NCBI GenBank assembly: GCA_004369045.1
Contig: ML213539.1
Span: 88,091-152,090 of the forward strand
Source: Heliocybe sulcata
Lineage: Eukaryota; Basidiomycota; Agaricomycetes; Gloeophyllales; Gloeophyllaceae
Direction of reading: 5' to 3'
Length of the DNA stretch: 64,000 nucleotides
Part shown: piece after piece, positions 33,470 to 42,988 of the stretch
Layout of the letters: each line of letters opens with the position of its first letter
How positions within the stretch are numbered: position 1 is the first letter of the stretch
Translations under genes and position numbers: made by a program
Notes under the pieces: generated by a model
Databases searched by the model: none
Told to the model about the DNA's origin: nothing
Seen by the model: only the letters and a program-made list of their open reading frames with translations

Positions 33470-33877
33470 ATGAAGTTCTTCGTCGCTCTCGCCGCTCTCG
33501 TCTCCTCAGTAGCCGCTATCACCGTTTCCTACGACACCACTTACGACAACGGTGGGCAATCCCTCGACACTGTCGCCTGCTCCGACGGGACCGACGGGCT
33601 CACGACGAAGGGCTTCAGTACTTTCAACTCCCTCCCCGACTTCCCGTATATCGGGGGCTCCGACTCCGTAGCCGGCTGGAACTCGGCCAACTGCGGGTCC
33701 TGTTGGCAGCTGACCTACAACGATAAGACGATCACGATCCTCGTCATCGACCACGCCAATGAGGGCTTCAACTTGTCGGAGGAGGCGATGAACGATTTGA
33801 CGGACGGACAGGCGGAGGCGCTTGGTCGGGTGGATGCACAGGCCACGCAGGTGGATGCGTCACAGTGTGGCTTATAA
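33470..33877 (+). CDS. Cerato-platanin family protein 3
   Basis: Secreted cerato-platanin of 135 residues in one exon. The signal peptide is MKFFVALAALVSSVAA (about residues 1-16). The mature part starts ITVSYDTTYDN and carries VACSDG, FPYIGG, NCGSCWQLTY and the ending VDASQCGL, with all four cysteines. It is the closest relative of copy 1 (3961), which shares EEAMNDLTDGQA and ATQVDASQCGL. The two lie about 30 kb apart in the same orientation, so they are not a simple tandem pair. Confidence 0.95.
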   Translation: MKFFVALAALVSSVAAITVSYDTTYDNGGQSLDTVACSDGTDGLTTKGFSTFNSLPDFPYIGGSDSVAGWNSANCGSCWQLTYNDKTITILVIDHANEGFNLSEEAMNDLTDGQAEALGRVDAQATQVDASQCGL

Positions 33878-34225
33878 TGTTCATCATGACCGGTGAGTTA
33901 TGATTGTACTGATGGGAAGCGGCCCGCCTTGACATAGATTTCGCAGATGGTAAAACATGGACATTCGCATGAAACGCACTATTTTCACGGACTCGCGTAT
34001 AACGGACTCTTGAGTGGCATCCCAGTGTATGCTTGCAGTAATGGCATGCTTGTTTGGTCGCTTCAATGAATCTTCTGGCTTCCTCTATGCTGATGGTCAG
34101 ATGGTATTGCGTCGCGCGTGGCATTACTCGAATAACACGAGATAGCCATTGTCATGCAGTACAAGGTTCATTCCAGCCTCTAGCCACGAGTTCTCTAGCA
34201 AAGGACAATGACGGGAGAAATCTTG

Positions 34226-35152
34226 CTAGTCGCAGGGCAATATCTGCATCTGCGAGTCTACCTTGGCTTTCTTGTGCCACCACTTTCTCGTCCCCTCATC
34301 AACATATTTCACCTTGATCGACCCCACGGCCGACGACAAACGCACTTCACTGCCCTCCCACGTCTCCGGATCCAAATCCTCTTCCGGCCATTCTGTACCG
34401 GCTCCGACGTAGCAATGCTGCTTGCCACCCACATCAGAGATGACGGTGACATGCGGGGCTAGCTGCGGGGAGAATGTTATCTTGCCCATGTCGGTGCTTG
34501 CGATGAGCAAACCAGCGTAGGATTGAGGCAGGTGGACTTCGACGCTACCCATATCGGAGTTGCTGGTCAGTTTGAAGGGCATGTTAAGTGGTGCGTGCTG
34601 TGTGCGTCTGCACTTCAGCCACTAGCAGACGACTTGGTGGGTGGTAAATGCGTACTATTTTCACAGTGACAGATCCCACATTAGACGAAGCCTCGATGAT
34701 GCTCCGTGGCGTCTTTCGCGAGTGTGAGCCAGGCGAGCTCGCACTTCCACGACGTATCCAGACGTCCGCGTTCACGCTTCCAGTGTTCGTGTTGAGATGC
34801 AGGTCCTTTCTTACACCGCCCCCTCCCATCGTGGACAGAAGTGAGGGCGGGATTTTGTGCTCGTGCAGCGGGACGATCACGTAGGTACCTGATATTGACC
34901 CGAGAGCCTTCGACACGTACAGGTAGTTGCTGGGCCTGATACGTTTGACCGCTTCGGGCATATCATATGCATGCTCGTTTGTGCTAGATCCTAGAGTGTA
35001 AGGTGGAGGATCTGTATCGAATTCTTCGGTTCCGTGACCAAGTACCTATCTCGCAGATGAGCTACAGATACCAGTCCCGAGCTGACGGAAGTGCACTTCC
35101 ATACCTTGGGCCCACTCACTTCAGCTACCTTATCGTCGACGAGTATCATCAT
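34226..35152 (-). CDS. DUF7330-like protein 1
   Basis: Protein of 264 residues from exons 35152-35120, 35045-34656 and 34597-34226 (introns of 74 and 58 bases, all phase 0). The first exon codes only 11 residues (MMILVDDKVAE), then DPPPYT and RIRPSNYLYV lead into the domain. Repeated beta-strand-like units follow: GSISGTYVIVP, GSVNADVWIR, GSVTVKI, GSVEVHLP and GSIKVKYVDE. This is the pattern of the mushroom-specific domain of unknown function annotated as DUF7330, where a G-S-I/V-x-V phrase recurs. There is no signal peptide and no membrane segment, so it is presumably cytoplasmic. The same three-exon, phase-0 structure is found in all four copies of this cluster. Confidence 0.75.
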
Positions 35153-35700
35153 TTCTGACTGTCGAGGTCAGAGTCGCAGTAAGGCTTTAGGCGCTACCAC
35201 GAGCCTCCTGTACCGTTATATATATGTACACTGCATACTGCGGGCTTTGCGAGATCCTGACTGCGTGACCACTGGGCGCTAAATTTGCGCAGTATGCACA
35301 GCAGATAGCGGAGAGGTTGTGGGAATGCGCAGCCCAACGGCAGCCTATTGGAGGCAATGTGAAGCAGGACATGCATTTTGTAGACACACCGCCCTGCGGA
35401 GTGGTGGCTATTCAGCGCCACAAAGTGAGTATTGGAGGCTAGCCAGGAGCGGAATGATGGTTTACCAATCTGAGGTCTTCATAGGACGCGACAGAGGTGA
35501 GAGGCCTACCCCACAGCAATTGTTTACATGTCGCAAATATGTGTTGTTTTGAAAGAACTGAGCCGTACATCACATTGGAACACAGAAGGTACTCAGTGCC
35601 ACAAGTGAATGATAAATCCCGGGCGCGGATTCTTCGGAAAACCAGTCCAATACTGTCTTGTCCGCTTGATAGGAGAGACACCGGCCTTGTATCATCAATA

Positions 35701-36582
35701 TCATGAGACAATGGCGACCACCCAGATCGCCAAAAGCGAAGTGGCGGTCAGAAGTATGCACCGGAAGAACCAGCTGCTCCGCCGAATGGTTGGCCACTCT
35801 TCATCGAGAAACGCAACCCGTATAGTCCCCATACCCGTGTGCAACCGCACCTCGTCGCCCTCCCAATGTTCAGCGTCCTTATCCCAATTGCTTGACTCGT
35901 AATCGCCTAAGAAGCGGTATCGGATTCCGTTTATCTCGGAAAGCACAGTCAGCCGCGCGGATACCTCGGGCGAGTATCGCACTGAGCCAAGATCGGTACC
36001 AGTGACGAGCAGGCCAGAGAAAGTGCGCGGGAGGTAGACTACCACGCTGGCTGCTGAATCACAAACCAGGTGGAATGGATTCCCGGATTCTGCATGCTAA
36101 CGGATGTCATGAGCATTCATCGAGATGAGCATAAAGATAAGTCGACGTGCCACTTTGACAGTAACAGGCCTGCAATCCGACGATGCTTTAATAGAAGTCC
36201 TCCTTTTCTCATGCTTTTCCGCAGACATGCCACGTGCCGACCCAGCACGTATCCATACGTCTGCCTTGACGGACCCGAAAGTTGAACATAAGCATAGGTT
36301 CTTCCTCTTCTGTCCTTCCTTGACTTTGGGCAGCATGTACGACGGGATCGTGGGCTCGTACGTCGGATCGATGACGTAGGTATCATCAATCAAACCGAAG
36401 CTCCGCACTATGTAGAGATAGTTGGTCGGCTTGACATGTCGAATGTCCTCTGGGACGTCGGGTAAATTGCTGTATGACGGAGGTGCGGAGGGGTTACCCT
36501 ACTCGTAAAATCAGAAATCACAGAAACCCGAAGACAAGTCAATTGAGCGCACCTGGATATCTTGGTCCTCTAGAATTGTCAT
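35701..36582 (-). CDS. DUF7330-like protein 2 with C-terminal membrane anchor
   Basis: Protein of 256 residues from exons 36582-36553, 36498-36154 and 36096-35701. Exon 1 codes ten residues (MTILEDQDIQ), then SAPPSYSNLP and VKPTNYLYIV. Units of the family are TYVIDPTYEP, GSVKADVWIRAGSA, VVVYLPRTFSGLLV and GTIRVAFLDEE. Near the C-terminus there is one hydrophobic helix (CILLTATSLLAIWVVAIVS) directly before the stop, so this copy is predicted to be tail-anchored, unlike copies 1 and 4. The second intron uses a weak GTGGCA donor, supported by its phase and by the HAxxxxPF restart shared with the paralogues. Confidence 0.75.
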
Positions 36583-37456
36583 GGCAGCGATGAGGACGAG
36601 GAATAGCGAAACACTGTGTCATATCTATATCAACGTATGTATCTCCATAGCATTACTACCGACTGGGGATGACGGCAGTGGTAAGTAATCTCTGGTCCGC
36701 GACACAGCCCATCGCTTGCTCAGGACCGAGATTGGGTAGACCGTAGAGCAGTGGCTTTCATTGACACACCAGCATTATAGAAAGTCGACGGCAGATTTGA
36801 GTTGGGCCCTTCAATGTTCAACGTTGAAAGACGCACAGACTAGCCGGGACGCATCATTTACTGAAGCAAGTATATCAGTGAGGTTTATCTGCGGTGCACA
36901 GAGAGCGGCGATATTAAACAATATTTTGGAATTCAGAAATTGATCAAATATCCTAGGTTATTTGGAAGGTCAGTTTCTACATAGATGAGTATGGTCTGAC
37001 GATACCATGGCCTCTGTTGAGGTCTAGCTTATTTCTTGGTTATATACAGAGGCAGCAAAATCTCTCCATATTCCCAGCACTGACACCAGCATGCATTTCA
37101 AGGACTTTCTCCCGCGATTTCTGAATCGGCTATATATTCGCGCGTCCCTGTTTCGCGTCTCTCGGACTCGTGATGCCCTCCCGCAACTAGCGGGAACTAC
37201 GTTAGCTGTATCTGTCTCCAGGAGAAGAGCTCTAAAGTTCCGGGGACGACCGCCAAGCATTCACTGCGGTCCATGCATTGCGGTAACGATCGATGTCTGG
37301 ACTTGTTTGGGAAGCGGAGTTGCCTCCCGCCTGCCACTCATACATGATGGCTGTCCGCTGGGACCCTCACTTGCCAGCAAACCACCGAGACACTGACTTT
37401 CGAGTGAGCACTTCAGGTACTTGCATTCGAGTTTGAACTGACATTCATGTAGAACG
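36583..37456. other. Spacer between DUF7330-like 2 and F-box gene
   Basis: Upstream flanks of two divergent genes. No exon is supported. Confidence 0.5.
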
Positions 37457-38727
37457 ATGTCGGTTGAAGAGCGGACTGTTGTATTCCCACTCCTTTCGCT
37501 GCCAACGGAGCTATGCTGCAACATCATATCTGAAATTGGCAGCCCAGGAGACCTGCTGCACCTGGCATTGACGACGCGCTGCCTTCGAGACGTTATAATC
37601 CCGAACCACCTCGAATACCGCAAGATAACGAACAACCTGCTTGGTCGGCCGCTCTGGCTTCACTTCATCAGCCATCCAGGACTCGCACAGAATGTACGAG
37701 AGCTTAACGTGCGCATGTCGACACACTACAGGGTGCCTGGAGGCTTCATCGTGCACAGGGTGCCTAGGTCGGCAGCCGAGCTCGAAAAGGCGTTCTTGGA
37801 ATCGAGGAGAGACTTTTGCGAGGCATTGAGGCGGATGCCGCAGTTGCGAGCTTTCCGGTGGACGCTCACGGAGAAGTGCCCGGACGAGAGCGATGACATT
37901 TGGGACGCTCTTGCAGAGTTCTGCCCTAATCTGTCTGAGCTACTCGTGGAGGATTATGGTAGACGCATTCCCGGACGCGAGATCCGTATGTTTCATGACT
38001 GGAAGGTGCGTGGCTGTAAATCAACGTAATTTTAGTATTGACTTACCCCTCTCAGATATTGGGCCTGAAGAACCTGACCTCTATCAAGTTGCACAGCATG
38101 GCATATCGCGGTCTTCCAGGCCCTCCATCTGCTGCTTTATCCCGACTCCGTACTTTCTTGCTCTCCTCACCTGGTCTCGAATCCCTTGACTTCATGTTCA
38201 TGTACTCTGACCTCGACAACTCAAGCACACCTTTCGACGACATTCTCTCCGCCGCATCCTGGCCACGCCTGAAGCACCTCAGTCTCGCCTTCGCGTCCTG
38301 CGAGCCCGGCATCGTCGCCTCCTTCCTAACTCGTCACCCAAATCTCGAATCCTTCCGCCTAAAACACGACTACTACGGCCGCTTCAACCTCAGCCTCGTC
38401 CCGCCGGGCGTGCTTGCGCGCCTCTCGCTCTTCGAGGGCGCGTACGCCTGTATCCTGCAGCTCTCACGCGTGCGCCCGGCGCCGCCGCTCGAGGTGGTCA
38501 AGTTTCAGTGCAAGTACGAGGAAGAGTACGTCAGTCTAGCGAGGATCTTGAAGGCGTTCGAGCGTACGCTCAGGTGGGTGGATATCCCGAGCATTGATAC
38601 GCAGGAGGGCGCGGGGTGGCAGAGGGTGTGTGAAGCGTTGCCGGAGGTTACCGTCAGGGACCACCGCAGCACTCGGTCTTTGAAGAAGATGGCTCAGGGC
38701 AGCTGGGCCTTGTCTTTGGCTGCTTGA
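37457..38727 (+). CDS. F-box domain protein
   Basis: Protein of 406 residues from exons 37457-38005 and 38056-38727, separated by a 50-base intron in phase 0. An F-box begins near residue 14 (LPTELCCNIISEIGSPGDLL, then LTTRCLRDVIIP). The rest has irregular leucine-rich repeats (LKNLTSIKLHSM, LRTFLLSSPGLESLDF, LKHLSLAF, HPNLESFRL), the usual layout of the large mushroom family of F-box/LRR-like substrate receptors for SCF ubiquitin ligases. The substrate is unknown. It sits in the centre of the four DUF7330-like genes. Confidence 0.85.
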
Positions 38728-39224
38728 TGAGTTCCGTGGATTCTCAAGGCCACACAGCTGAGTAGCGGGGTATGTTTCAGATGTGGTGTTTCTTTCTCGC
38801 TATCTTCTTGTTCCGTTCTTGTTCCTTCCATTAAGGACTCTCGGCGTCGCGCAGCACTTCCAAAGCCACAATACACTTACTTGCACTTGTAAGCGGTCTG
38901 CGAGAACTCTCTTACATGCTGGGAGCAGCACAGCATTACTTGGTCCATCGTGCCAGATGGGTACACGGCGGGAAAGCACAGTGTCCATTCCGCGGTGGCA
39001 CAAAAGTGGACACTACTTTGGCGCTGACGAGGTGTCCCATTTCGTGGGTGACGTATAAATGGACATGTACACCTCCTTTAGCCGCCGTGTTATGCCCCGT
39101 TGTTCTCACCCACTGAATCGATTATTAGATAAAGCTGTGTTCTATGCATTCGATATAAGGCATATATGAAGCGCCAACGCTGTGCAACTCTACGCTCACA
39201 ACCCACCGCGAAGCAGTGTTTGCC
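38728..39224. other. Spacer upstream of DUF7330-like 3
   Basis: No coding exon or distinct motif is seen. Confidence 0.5.
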
Positions 39225-40107
39225 ATGGCAGACGCCAGTACTGCTAGTACTAGCTACGAGGTGCGTAGGGGTATCTACGTTGCCGGGAATCGCTTCTAAC
39301 TTCGATTCAGGACCCGAGAATGCCGTTGCTCCCCTCATACAGCTCCGATGTGCAGGCTGTTGCGCCAGACATTCCAGAAAAGATCCGGAATGTGAGGCCT
39401 GGCAATTACCTGCACATTAGTCGGACAGAAAGCATTGAAGGCACTTATGTTATTGATCCCCTGTGGGAACCGAGAGTTCCTGCCTATATGCTACAAACGC
39501 CGGAGGGATGTGGACATCGGGATAACCTCGCACTGCGTAGTGAAGGTAGCTGGGTCAAGGCGGATGTGTGGATACGCCCCGGATCTGCCGCTCCTTTAGC
39601 AGGCGTAGTGAAAACGAAGCAACGAACATCAATCAAGTTATCTGGTTCGGACATTGAAGCGCATCTGGTGAGTAAACAACAATTGTTTGGCCCTCGTAGT
39701 CTTAATTGTTCTATCAGCACGCGAATCCAAACGATCTTTTCTTTCTTCAGTGTGATGCAACATCGCACCTAGTGGTATACCTGCCTCAAAATTATAAGGG
39801 TCTACTCGTCGCCAAGTCAACTAGGGGCTCTGTGCGATATTCACAGGGCGTAGCTGCCCGCCTGACGGTGTTGTCCGAAGTCCGGGGGACACACCAATGC
39901 TTGATTGGTCCGGACTCCAACAGCAGTAGGGGTGCAGTGAATGTGCAGAGCAGCGAATTGCATTTATCATCAAATGGATACATCACGGTCGCATTTATCG
40001 ATGACGGGCTGCCTTTGCGGGTGCCCTCGATTGTCCCTCTACTTCTCTGCTCGATTGTCCTGTGGGTCTTATATCGCAAGATGTTCTCAGTAAGTGCTTC
40101 CGCTTGA
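39225..40107 (+). CDS. DUF7330-like protein 3 with C-terminal membrane anchor
   Basis: Protein of 260 residues from exons 39225-39260, 39311-39667 and 39718-40107, with two 50-base introns in phase 0. Exon 1 codes MADASTASTSYE. Domain units are VRPGNYLHISRT, GTYVIDPLWEP, VKADVWIRPGSA, LVVYLPQNYKGLLV, GSVRYSQGVAARLTVLSEV and YITVAFIDDG. The C-terminus has a hydrophobic helix (IVPLLLCSIVLWVLYRKMF), so a tail anchor is predicted as in copy 2, its closest relative (shared ARLTVLSE, YVIDP). The last bases include a possible further donor (GTAAGT at about 40090), so an alternative end is possible. Confidence 0.75.
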
Positions 40108-40623
40108 TTCAATTCATCCACTTGATATCTCTCATAGACCTAATCGGTGCACTTTCCCGAAAACTAACGCGAAGGAATCGCCACGTTATCTCAGGCTGTC
40201 TCTGTAGGAAGTGCTGCTGTGCGTCTCGTACAAACTTGTTGATCTTGTCTGCAAGGAGAACATGTATTCCATAGACGTGTACTCGCCGTCTCCAAATATG
40301 CTGATGAATCCTGTTCTCTGTAGATCCAATGCAGCTGCCTAATTCATGATAGCATATATACGCGACTGAACGAACTCTCGATTCGATACGACACGAAGCC
40401 ATATATAATGAGACAGGTGCCTCGTTGGCTACGCGTGGGCTGGCGGACGGTACTTCTCATCTTTTACGTCTTCTGCTTTTCTGGGACTTGCACGGGATCG
40501 ATCTTCTCCAGACTATATAAACCCAAGATAACGTATCAAGCGCCCACAGTTCCAATCGTCTCGCCATCGTGAGGCTCGCACTAAACAACAAGCCTCTTCC
40601 GTCGTCTCGCAGTGGAATCTCCA
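40108..40623. other. Spacer upstream of DUF7330-like 4
   Basis: No exon is supported. A TATATAA element lies at about 40515-40521 in GACTATATAAACCC, roughly 105 bases before the ATG at 40624, and probably serves that gene. Confidence 0.45.
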
Positions 40624-41491
40624 ATGGCACAAAGCGACTTGCACAACCTGCAGGTGTGCATTTATGCCTGATTTTCGTGAATTATTCGTTTACTTACATC
40701 TGGTATACAGGTCCAGAAGGTCTCGCAGTCTTCCCCGTATGTATCCTCCACGACGCTCTCGACGTCCGATGTTCCCGATGTTCCTCAAGCTATTCGGGAC
40801 ATCCACCCCACCAATCACCTGTACATCATGCCTTGGGTCGGTAAACACCTACGGGGGACCTACGTAATTGATCCACTCTTTGCGCCAATTCTGCCCGACT
40901 TCATGGGACTCGGGCTAAGTCCCGGGGAGGAGAAGCATAACTTGCGACTCAAGGCCTGGTCTATCGATGCCGACATCTGGATACGTCCTCGTTCCGCCCT
41001 GCATTCTTCCACGTCGACGCCGAGACGAACGTCCTCACTGATCAGTATGGTATGTGAATCATCCAGCGCAATGACGGTGAAAGTGGTAAGTCAAGACTGT
41101 GGCTTGTATTGTTGGACATATCATAATTACCAGGCAATAGCATGCCGATCGAGAAGACCAGATCCGTTTATCTTGCAGCTGTGATTACTCAAAGATGGCA
41201 GTATACCTCCCCGAAACCTTCACCGGCCCGCTCATTATCAAGGATAACGGTTTCAATCAGGAACATCCGACCTCCGTAAAATACTCCCCAAAGGTGTCCG
41301 TGCGCTTGACGACCCTCTCGGAGGTTGGTCCAAAGAAGTGTCTCTTTATAGGGGATGCGCAGGAGGTAGAGCGTTACTGCCATGCGTATGCGCAGACTGG
41401 TAGGGGCAGTGAGGTCAACCTGTCCAATGGCAAGGATGGTGCGTACAGATCGGGAAGTAGTATTCTGGTCGCATTTCTGGACGAGGTTTAG
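40624..41491 (+). CDS. DUF7330-like protein 4
   Basis: Protein of 251 residues from exons 40624-40653, 40711-41085 and 41141-41491, with 57- and 55-base introns in phase 0. Exon 1 codes MAQSDLHNLQ. Family units are IHPTNHLYIMPW, GTYVIDPLFAP, SIDADIWIRPRSA, MTVKV, MAVYLPETFTGPLI and SSILVAFLDEV. It ends directly after the last strand with no hydrophobic tail, so it is predicted soluble. Sequence between the conserved units is strongly diverged from the other three copies. Confidence 0.72.
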
Positions 41492-41789
41492 GACTCCATG
41501 AGGTTACAAATTGTGATGGTCGAGGTAAAAGGCGTTCGCCCCGCTGCAGTGAGCTTAGTCCCGCATGTAGAATTGCACCTTAAAGTCAACAAGCCTCAAC
41601 ATATACTGGTATCATCTCATGACAAGATGGTCTCTAACTTCCTCATGAAGTATAATGATAAGCACCCGCCTTATATATGCACCGCACTCTTGAGCACAAC
41701 GGACGTGGTTGCAACGCCGCCGAGCCTGCCGCTCCAAAGCGCTCCAGCTACAGCACTATTCATATGCCTTCCAGCCCCACCCACCCCAC

Positions 41790-41797
41790 TATAAAAG
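41790..41797 (+). promoter_or_regulatory. Strong TATA box without a clear gene
   Basis: TATAAAAG in the context CCCCACTATAAAAGGGGGG, a textbook core promoter. The nearest downstream ATG with a useful frame is at 41927. Confidence 0.5.
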
Positions 41798-41926
41798 GGG
41801 GGAAATGAGAGACACAGTGTCCAGCCTCCTGAAATTCAGAACTGGATTGGACGGATACAAAAGGCTTGGTAGTACAGTACTTTCTAAGTGTGCCTCGGGG
41901 ATTTTCCCTTCAATACAGTCTTTGAT

Positions 41927-42190
41927 ATGCAAGCCAATGCATGTTCATGTGCCGGACAGTCGTCGTTATTAGACTATGTACCGAGTGTGGCAATTCGTGG
42001 CCATGCACGTCGGTGTCACGGTATCACGTGCACATGTGTCACTTCAGATGCGTTCCAATTGCCAGAGATTCGCAACGTACGCAACCTGGTCTGTATCGCG
42101 GCCGTGTACCGATGGCAGGGATTGCGGGATTGCTTAGACGCCGAGCCTCGAGCATTGGGCCAAAGTTGTCACCTCGAATTCGGTACGTAA
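41927..42190 (+). CDS. Possible small cysteine-rich protein
   Basis: Open frame of 87 residues starting MQANACSCAGQSS, 130 bases downstream of the strong TATA box at 41790. It has nine cysteines, including CSC and CTC pairs, but no signal peptide and no known family. It could be a small metal-binding-like protein, or a chance frame in a promoter-like region. I list it only because of its position. Confidence 0.2.
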   Translation: MQANACSCAGQSSLLDYVPSVAIRGHARRCHGITCTCVTSDAFQLPEIRNVRNLVCIAAVYRWQGLRDCLDAEPRALGQSCHLEFGT

Positions 42191-42298
42191 TACGCAGTCA
42201 CCGTGAGTGCCATCCTGCTGTTACTGCCAAGCTAGGGCGTGACGGGTAGGAGAGGAAAAGAGGGAAGCGTCAGCTCCCAGAGAGAAAAGGTGGGATTG

Positions 42299-42711
42299 CG
42301 GCCGACGGCCGAATCCTCCAAGTGAGAGAAAGAGAGGGACACGAAATCGACGCAGCACACTGCTGGGTACGAGTTCGTGGGGTTGGGGGAGAGAGCGGGG
42401 CGGCAACGGCCGAAGGCCGTTGTGGGTGCCGAGAAGCCGATGTGGCGAAGCCACAATCGGGTGGCAGCCAATCACAAGCCGCGCCCGGACTCTGAGCGTG
42501 TCGGGTGGACCGCGCGCCGGAGTCGGCTAAAGCCGAAATCCCGGGCTACACCAAACACGCTAGGCGTGACAGGGCTGAAGGTGGGCGGGACAAAAACGCT
42601 GACTCCGAGCCCAGTGAACAGGTGGGGGCGAGGAAGAGAAAAGAACGAGGAGCTGACGCGTCGCGCTGAGCTCGAAAAGAAAGAGAAAGGAAGCAGCGCG
42701 CCACGTGGCGC
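42299..42711. repeat. Array of short perfect GC-rich hairpins
   Basis: At least six short perfect inverted repeats with loops of 0-3 bases lie within 413 bases. CGGCC-GAC-GGCCG is at 42299, AACGGCC-GAA-GGCCGTT at 42405, GTGGC-GAA-GCCAC (within a longer CCGAT...ATCGG stem) near 42440, TCGGCT-AA-AGCCGA at 42523, CACGC-TAG-GCGTG at 42556 and GCGCCACGTGGCGC at 42698. The arms differ from one another, so this is not one repeated unit; only the hairpin form recurs. The surrounding sequence is GC-rich and frame-open on the plus strand. The nature is unknown; an end region of a DNA transposon is one possibility. Confidence 0.6.
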
Positions 42712-42988
42712 CCACGAGCTCAGCGCGTGCGATCTCGCGTCAAGCCTAGCTTGGCTAAGCACAAGCTCAAGCCGCTCGTACCTCGCGTCGAGCTTGCTTG
42801 GCATATCGATCAGACCCAGCGGCACCGCCTTCTACTTGACTGCCTCGTATCATATGCACATTCCGCATGAGCACTTCCGCAGCTATAATCAGTATGCGAG
42901 AGACATTGCTGGTCGTTGGGGAATTTCAACCAAGCATGGCCGTAGTGGCAGACACGCGCATTCTATACATTCATCATCATCCAAGAAT

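Noticed and set aside
42377-42988. Long open frame upstream of and in frame with the second 2OG gene
   Set aside because: Its composition follows the GC-rich hairpin array, and the Met at 42989 matches the paralogue's start. An upstream start cannot be fully excluded.
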